Assembly: GCA_946412445.1 (NCBI GenBank)
Contig: CAMKHH010000038.1
Span: forward strand, 1-8,332
Length of the DNA stretch: 8,332 nt
Origin: an uncultured Eubacterium sp.
GTDB taxonomy: Bacteria; Bacillota; Clostridia; Lachnospirales; Lachnospiraceae
Reading direction: 5' to 3'
Positions within the stretch are counted from its first letter, which is position 1; every line of letters begins with the position of its first letter. Position numbers and translations under genes: made by a program. This document shows positions 6,181-8,332 of the stretch, piece by piece. The notes under the pieces are model-generated. The model saw nothing but the letters and a program-made list of their open reading frames with translations, was not told the origin of the DNA and did not search any database.

Positions 6181-6948
6181 ATGGGATATATATTATGTCA
6201 GGTAAAGCGCGCAAAAACTCCGTATTACATCGAAAGTATAAGCATGAATATCTATTCCATAGAGGAATTATGCTATTATATATATCACAATATCTATCTG
6301 CTGGACGAGACCATCATCAATGAGGGACTATGTTTCTGGATTAAGAATGAGCTGAATTTAACAAGGTTATATCAGAAACTTTTTCGTTTACTGGATGAAA
6401 GAGGGAGTATCGGAGAATTCATTCTGCCTGTTTTTAAAGAAATCAATTATCTTTCTTTTGCCGAGTTTAAAGAGATAAACAAACAGCTGAAGGTTTTTGA
6501 AGAACAGCCTGAGGTGGTACGGCTGAAGATGAAAGGCGATTATCTCTTTAACCATGAAAAATATATCAATGCAATTCGGGTATATACACAGGCACAGAAA
6601 AAGTCAAAAGACAGCAATTTGGGGGCGCAGTTCCTTGGGAGCATTTATAACAATATGGGATGTGCCTATGTAAGGCTGTTTCAGACAGAGGAAGCTTTTG
6701 AGTGTTTTGGACAGGCGAATGAGATTCTTCATTCGGGAGCATCTCTGCGGAGCTATTTGTACTCTGCCTATTTCAACAAAGGGAAGGATATATACGAACG
6801 CCTGTGTGATGAAAAGAGAGTTGATTCCAAGACGAAGCAAGAGATGGATGATAAGATACGCAAGGCTCAGGAAGTGGTCCTGCCCAGGGATATAGACCAG
6901 CTTCTGGACGGCTGGACCCGCAGCTATCATCGAAATACGGGCTTATGA
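6181..6948 (+). CDS. Small tetratricopeptide (TPR) repeat protein, third gene of the DUF5717/DUF5716 operon
   Basis: Protein of 255 aa with no signal peptide. The N-terminal 110 residues are mostly helical (starting M-G-Y-I-L-C-Q, then P-Y-Y-I-E at 14-18 and S-I-E-E-L-C-Y near 26-32) and match no domain I can name. Two TPR-like units follow at about 113-146 and 152-185. The second is clear: Y-N-N-M-G-C-A-Y-V-R-L at 156-166, then A-F-E-C-F-G-Q-A at 172-179. A third, weaker helix pair spans 190-232. TPRs bind peptides or partner proteins, and TPR proteins are common Hsp70 partners, so pairing with the adjacent Hsp70-like protein is a reasonable inference. An internal Met at residue 22 is an alternative start, but ATG 6181 has the better ribosome site and keeps the P-Y-Y-I-E stretch. 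No clear terminator follows the stop codon. Confidence 0.85.
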   Translation: MGYILCQVKRAKTPYYIESISMNIYSIEELCYYIYHNIYLLDETIINEGLCFWIKNELNLTRLYQKLFRLLDERGSIGEFILPVFKEINYLSFAEFKEINKQLKVFEEQPEVVRLKMKGDYLFNHEKYINAIRVYTQAQKKSKDSNLGAQFLGSIYNNMGCAYVRLFQTEEAFECFGQANEILHSGASLRSYLYSAYFNKGKDIYERLCDEKRVDSKTKQEMDDKIRKAQEVVLPRDIDQLLDGWTRSYHRNTGL

Positions 6949-6964
6949 AATTACCGGAAAAAGA

Positions 6965-6985
6965 GCTGCGATTTGACAAATCAGC
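6965..6985 (+). other. Hairpin enclosing the -35 box before queT
   Basis: GCTG (6965-6968) pairs with CAGC (6982-6985) and ATTT with AAAT, with a 2-nt bulge and a GAC loop. It starts 16 nt after the TPR stop codon. It could be a weak terminator for the upstream operon, as the following CTTGTTCCCTT is somewhat T-rich, or it could be chance. Confidence 0.3.
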
Positions 6986-7001
6986 CTTGTTCCCTTATAA
7001 T
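6973..7001 (+). promoter_or_regulatory. Perfect consensus sigma-A promoter for queT-queC
   Basis: TTGACA (6973-6978), a 17-nt spacer and TATAAT (6996-7001) match the housekeeping consensus at every position. The predicted start is near 7008, about 13 nt before the riboswitch P1 stem. A strong constitutive promoter fits an operon controlled later by attenuation. Confidence 0.88.
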
Positions 7002-7020
7002 GGAGAAGATAAAAAAATAA

Positions 7021-7060
7021 TGACAGTTCGTAACCATCCTGTCAATAAACAAAACTATGG
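7021..7060 (+). promoter_or_regulatory. preQ1-I (class I) riboswitch aptamer
   Basis: The P1 stem is TGACAG (7021-7026) with CTGTCA (7039-7044), enclosing the loop TTCGTAACCATC. This is followed by the A-rich tail ATAAACAAAACTATGG. Loop bases CCAT (7034-7037) can pair with tail ATGG (7057-7060), making the H-type pseudoknot of this class. The layout (stem, UUC/GUAAC loop, A-rich tail with AAAACUA) matches known preQ1-I aptamers in front of queuosine genes. Binding of preQ1, a queuosine precursor, should shut off the downstream transporter and synthase genes. The expression platform is the terminator at 7102-7129. Confidence 0.88.
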
Positions 7061-7068
7061 ATTTATAT

Positions 7069-7104
7069 GGGAAGAATTCCCCTGTGTTTTGAATGTTACG
7101 GGAA
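7069..7104 (+). promoter_or_regulatory. Candidate antiterminator region of the preQ1 switch
   Basis: TTCCC at 7077-7081 can pair either with GGGAA at 7069-7073 (local hairpin, 3-nt loop) or with GGGAA at 7100-7104. The second pairing uses the first three bases of the terminator's 5' arm (7102-7104), so the two are mutually exclusive. TATGG is also repeated at 7056-7060 and 7066-7070, so the aptamer loop CCAT could pair with either copy. This suggests how folding of the aptamer may be passed to the terminator. It is inferred from complementarity only. Confidence 0.4.
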
Positions 7105-7129
7105 AGGTGAGCAATCACCTTTCTTTTTT
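7102..7129 (+). terminator. Intrinsic terminator of the queT leader (riboswitch expression platform)
   Basis: A perfect 9-bp stem, GAAAGGTGA (7102-7110) with TCACCTTTC (7115-7123), has a GCAA tetraloop and is followed by six T residues (7124-7129). It lies 42 nt after the aptamer and 42 nt before the queT start, the usual layout of transcriptional attenuation. It would also stop read-through from the operon upstream. Confidence 0.88.
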
Positions 7130-7171
7130 ATTGACGTTTAGGCTCACCTGTCAGGAAAGAGAGAACCTATT

Positions 7172-7669
7172 ATGAAGCAGACACAGAAACTCACACTTTC
7201 CGGAGTCGTTATTGCACTCTACGTCGTGATCATCTACTTCACCCAATCCTTTTCATTTGGTGCCTATCAGATTCGAATTGCTACAAGTCTGTATGCGCTT
7301 TCGTATCTGTATCCTTTTCTTGTGGTTCCGCTTGGACTTGCAAACCTGATCAGTAATCTGCTGATGGGTGGAATGGGTATTTTAGACATTTTAGGCGGTA
7401 CATTTGTCGGGATTATCACAAGTTTTGCTGTGTATCTGGTACGGCGTTTTCACGGGAACAAACTCTTTGTTATTCCTCCCATCATTGCTGGTCCAGGGCT
7501 GATCGTTCCGCTCTGGCTTTCTGGGATTACAGGAATGCCTTATCCGCTGCTTGCTGTAAATTTAAGCATCGGCCAGGCTTTCCCCGCAGTCGCTGGATAC
7601 TTTTTGATCACTTTATTCGAAAAATACCCCGCATTAAATTTTAAAAACACAAGAAAAGAAAGAGAGTAA
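7172..7669 (+). CDS. queT: QueT family queuosine-precursor transporter
   Basis: Protein of 165 aa, an integral membrane protein. QueT (formerly COG4708) is a predicted substrate-binding subunit of energy-coupling-factor-type importers for queuosine precursors such as preQ1 or queuine. Several hydrophobic segments are visible, at about 9-28, 36-58, 68-90, 97-112 (including the loop before a basic stop) and 118-152. The conserved-looking stretch G-A-Y-Q-I-R-I-A follows the first helix, and G-G-x-x-x-G-I-I-T lies near 75-83. The C-terminus is basic and soluble. The length is usual for the family. The preQ1-I riboswitch and terminator directly upstream support the assignment. The start ATG has only a weak purine-rich AGAGAG about 8 nt upstream. 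queC follows after 5 nt, so the two are co-transcribed. No ECF ATPase or transmembrane gene is in the window; the module would be shared. Confidence 0.9.
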   Translation: MKQTQKLTLSGVVIALYVVIIYFTQSFSFGAYQIRIATSLYALSYLYPFLVVPLGLANLISNLLMGGMGILDILGGTFVGIITSFAVYLVRRFHGNKLFVIPPIIAGPGLIVPLWLSGITGMPYPLLAVNLSIGQAFPAVAGYFLITLFEKYPALNFKNTRKERE

Positions 7670-7674
7670 AATCC

Positions 7675-8332
7675 ATGTATAAAGGAAAAGCACTTGTCGT
7701 CTTAAGCGGCGGTCAGGACAGCACTACATGCCTCTACTGGGCAATTGAGAAATACGGAAAAGAGAATGTAATTACTATGGGATTTGACTATGGTCAGAAA
7801 CACAAGCTGGAACTTGAAGCAGCAAAGAATATCTGCCAGAATCTGGGGCTGGAATACCCGATTCTCAGTCTCCCTGTTTTAAAACAACTCAGTCCCAATG
7901 CACTGACCAGAGATGATATCAAGATGGATGCACCTGATTACGAGGGAGATTATCCAAACACTTTTGTAGAAGGACGGAATCATCTGTTCTTAAGTTACGC
8001 GGCAATCTATGCAAAGGGAAAGGGAATCCGTGACATCATCACCGGCGTATGTCAGACTGATTTTTCCGGCTATCCGGACTGTCGTGACAGTTTTGTAAAA
8101 TCTCTGAATGTCACATTGAATCTTGCAATGGATTATGACTTTAATATTATCACGCCGCTCATGTGGCTAAACAAGGCACAGACCTGGGAACTCGCCGACC
8201 ATCTTGACTGCCTGGAGGAAATTCGAACCAAAACCCTTACCTGCTATAACGGAATCATTGGAGATGGATGCGGTTTATGCCCCTCCTGTAAATTACGAGA
8301 AGCAGGATATGAAAACTACTTAAAGATGAAAA
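7675..8332 (+). CDS. queC: 7-cyano-7-deazaguanine (preQ0) synthase QueC, 3' end cut by window
   Basis: The reading frame is open to the window edge for 219 codons, close to the normal family length of about 220-230, so only a few residues are missing. QueC converts 7-carboxy-7-deazaguanine to preQ0 with ATP and ammonia, an intermediate of queuosine in tRNA. The N-type ATP pyrophosphatase P-loop S-G-G-Q-D-S is at residues 11-16. F-D-Y-G-Q-K-H at 37-43 and F-V-E-G-R-N-H-L-F at 98-106 are family motifs. [15 protein letters not shown] occupies 123-137. The four zinc-ligand cysteines are at 190, 199, 202 and 205, in the C-x8-C-x2-C-x2-C pattern. All key residues are present. The start ATG has a purine-rich but weak ribosome site. 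It lies 5 nt after queT under the same preQ1 switch. Other queuosine genes (queD, queE, queF) may follow beyond the edge. Confidence 0.95.
   Translation, partial: MYKGKALVVLSGGQDSTTCLYWAIEKYGKENVITMGFDYGQKHKLELEAAKNICQNLGLEYPILSLPVLKQLSPNALTRDDIKMDAPDYEGDYPNTFVEGRNHLFLSYAAIYAKGKGIRDIITGVCQTDFSGYPDCRDSFVKSLNVTLNLAMDYDFNIITPLMWLNKAQTWELADHLDCLEEIRTKTLTCYNGIIGDGCGLCPSCKLREAGYENYLKMK

Noticed and set aside
5967..6323. 118-codon plus-strand open frame bridging the DUF5716-like and TPR genes
   Set aside because: It is out of frame with both genes, has a composition rich in Arg/Trp/Cys, and would cover the better-supported start at 6181.
6604..6930. 108-codon minus-strand open frame inside the TPR gene
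   Set aside because: It is antisense to clear TPR repeats and has no supporting signals.
6945..7175. 76-codon plus-strand open frame that overlaps the TPR stop (ATGA) and runs to queT
   Set aside because: It would have to contain the queT promoter, the preQ1 riboswitch and the terminator. The overlap with the stop codon looks like coupling but has no ribosome site of its own.
1..8332. CRISPR arrays, insertion sequences, tRNA or rRNA genes
   Set aside because: I saw no regularly spaced repeats, transposase-like frames or structural RNA signatures anywhere in the window.

Overview
The window looks like a chromosomal segment of a low-to-moderate GC Firmicute, most likely a gut-type Lachnospiraceae (Clostridia). 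The evidence is consensus sigma-A promoters, GGAGG-type ribosome binding sites, a preQ1-I riboswitch in front of queT-queC, and above all a pair of proteins that I recognise as resembling the Lachnospiraceae families DUF5717 and DUF5716. Family names come from recall and visible motifs; no database search was run. The window is gene-dense, and its longest gap (about 220 bases, before queT) is filled by regulatory elements.

Left edge (1-1260): the last 35 codons of a plus-strand gene, probably an IlvD/Edd-type dehydratase, end at 109. They meet a convergent minus-strand gene, a CobD-like PLP enzyme (threonine-phosphate decarboxylase), which runs from 1241 down to 126. A GC-rich hairpin overlaps the cobD stop codon. 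The cobD start at 1241 is chosen over an upstream in-frame ATG because of a strong GAGGAG site.

Centre (1265-6948): a divergent promoter region of about 65 bp drives cobD leftward and a three-gene operon rightward, with the two -10 boxes overlapping on opposite strands. The operon encodes (1) a very large DUF5717-like protein with two N-terminal beta domains, a long helical-repeat body and a C-terminal beta cap; (2) a DUF5716-like protein that reads as an Hsp70 relative with a nucleotide-binding-like region plus a beta substrate-binding-like region, but with degenerate phosphate-loop motifs and no helical lid; and (3) a small TPR protein. Spacing is tight (32 and 5 nt). None of the three has a signal peptide or obvious membrane segment. 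This is the best candidate for an undescribed system: a cytosolic Hsp70-like module with dedicated helical-repeat partners.

Right edge (6965-8332): a perfect consensus promoter, a preQ1-I riboswitch, an intrinsic terminator, then queT (queuosine-precursor transporter) and queC (7-cyano-7-deazaguanine synthase, cut by the window end only a few residues short of the usual length). This is a queuosine supply operon under attenuation control. The riboswitch terminator would also stop read-through from the upstream operon.
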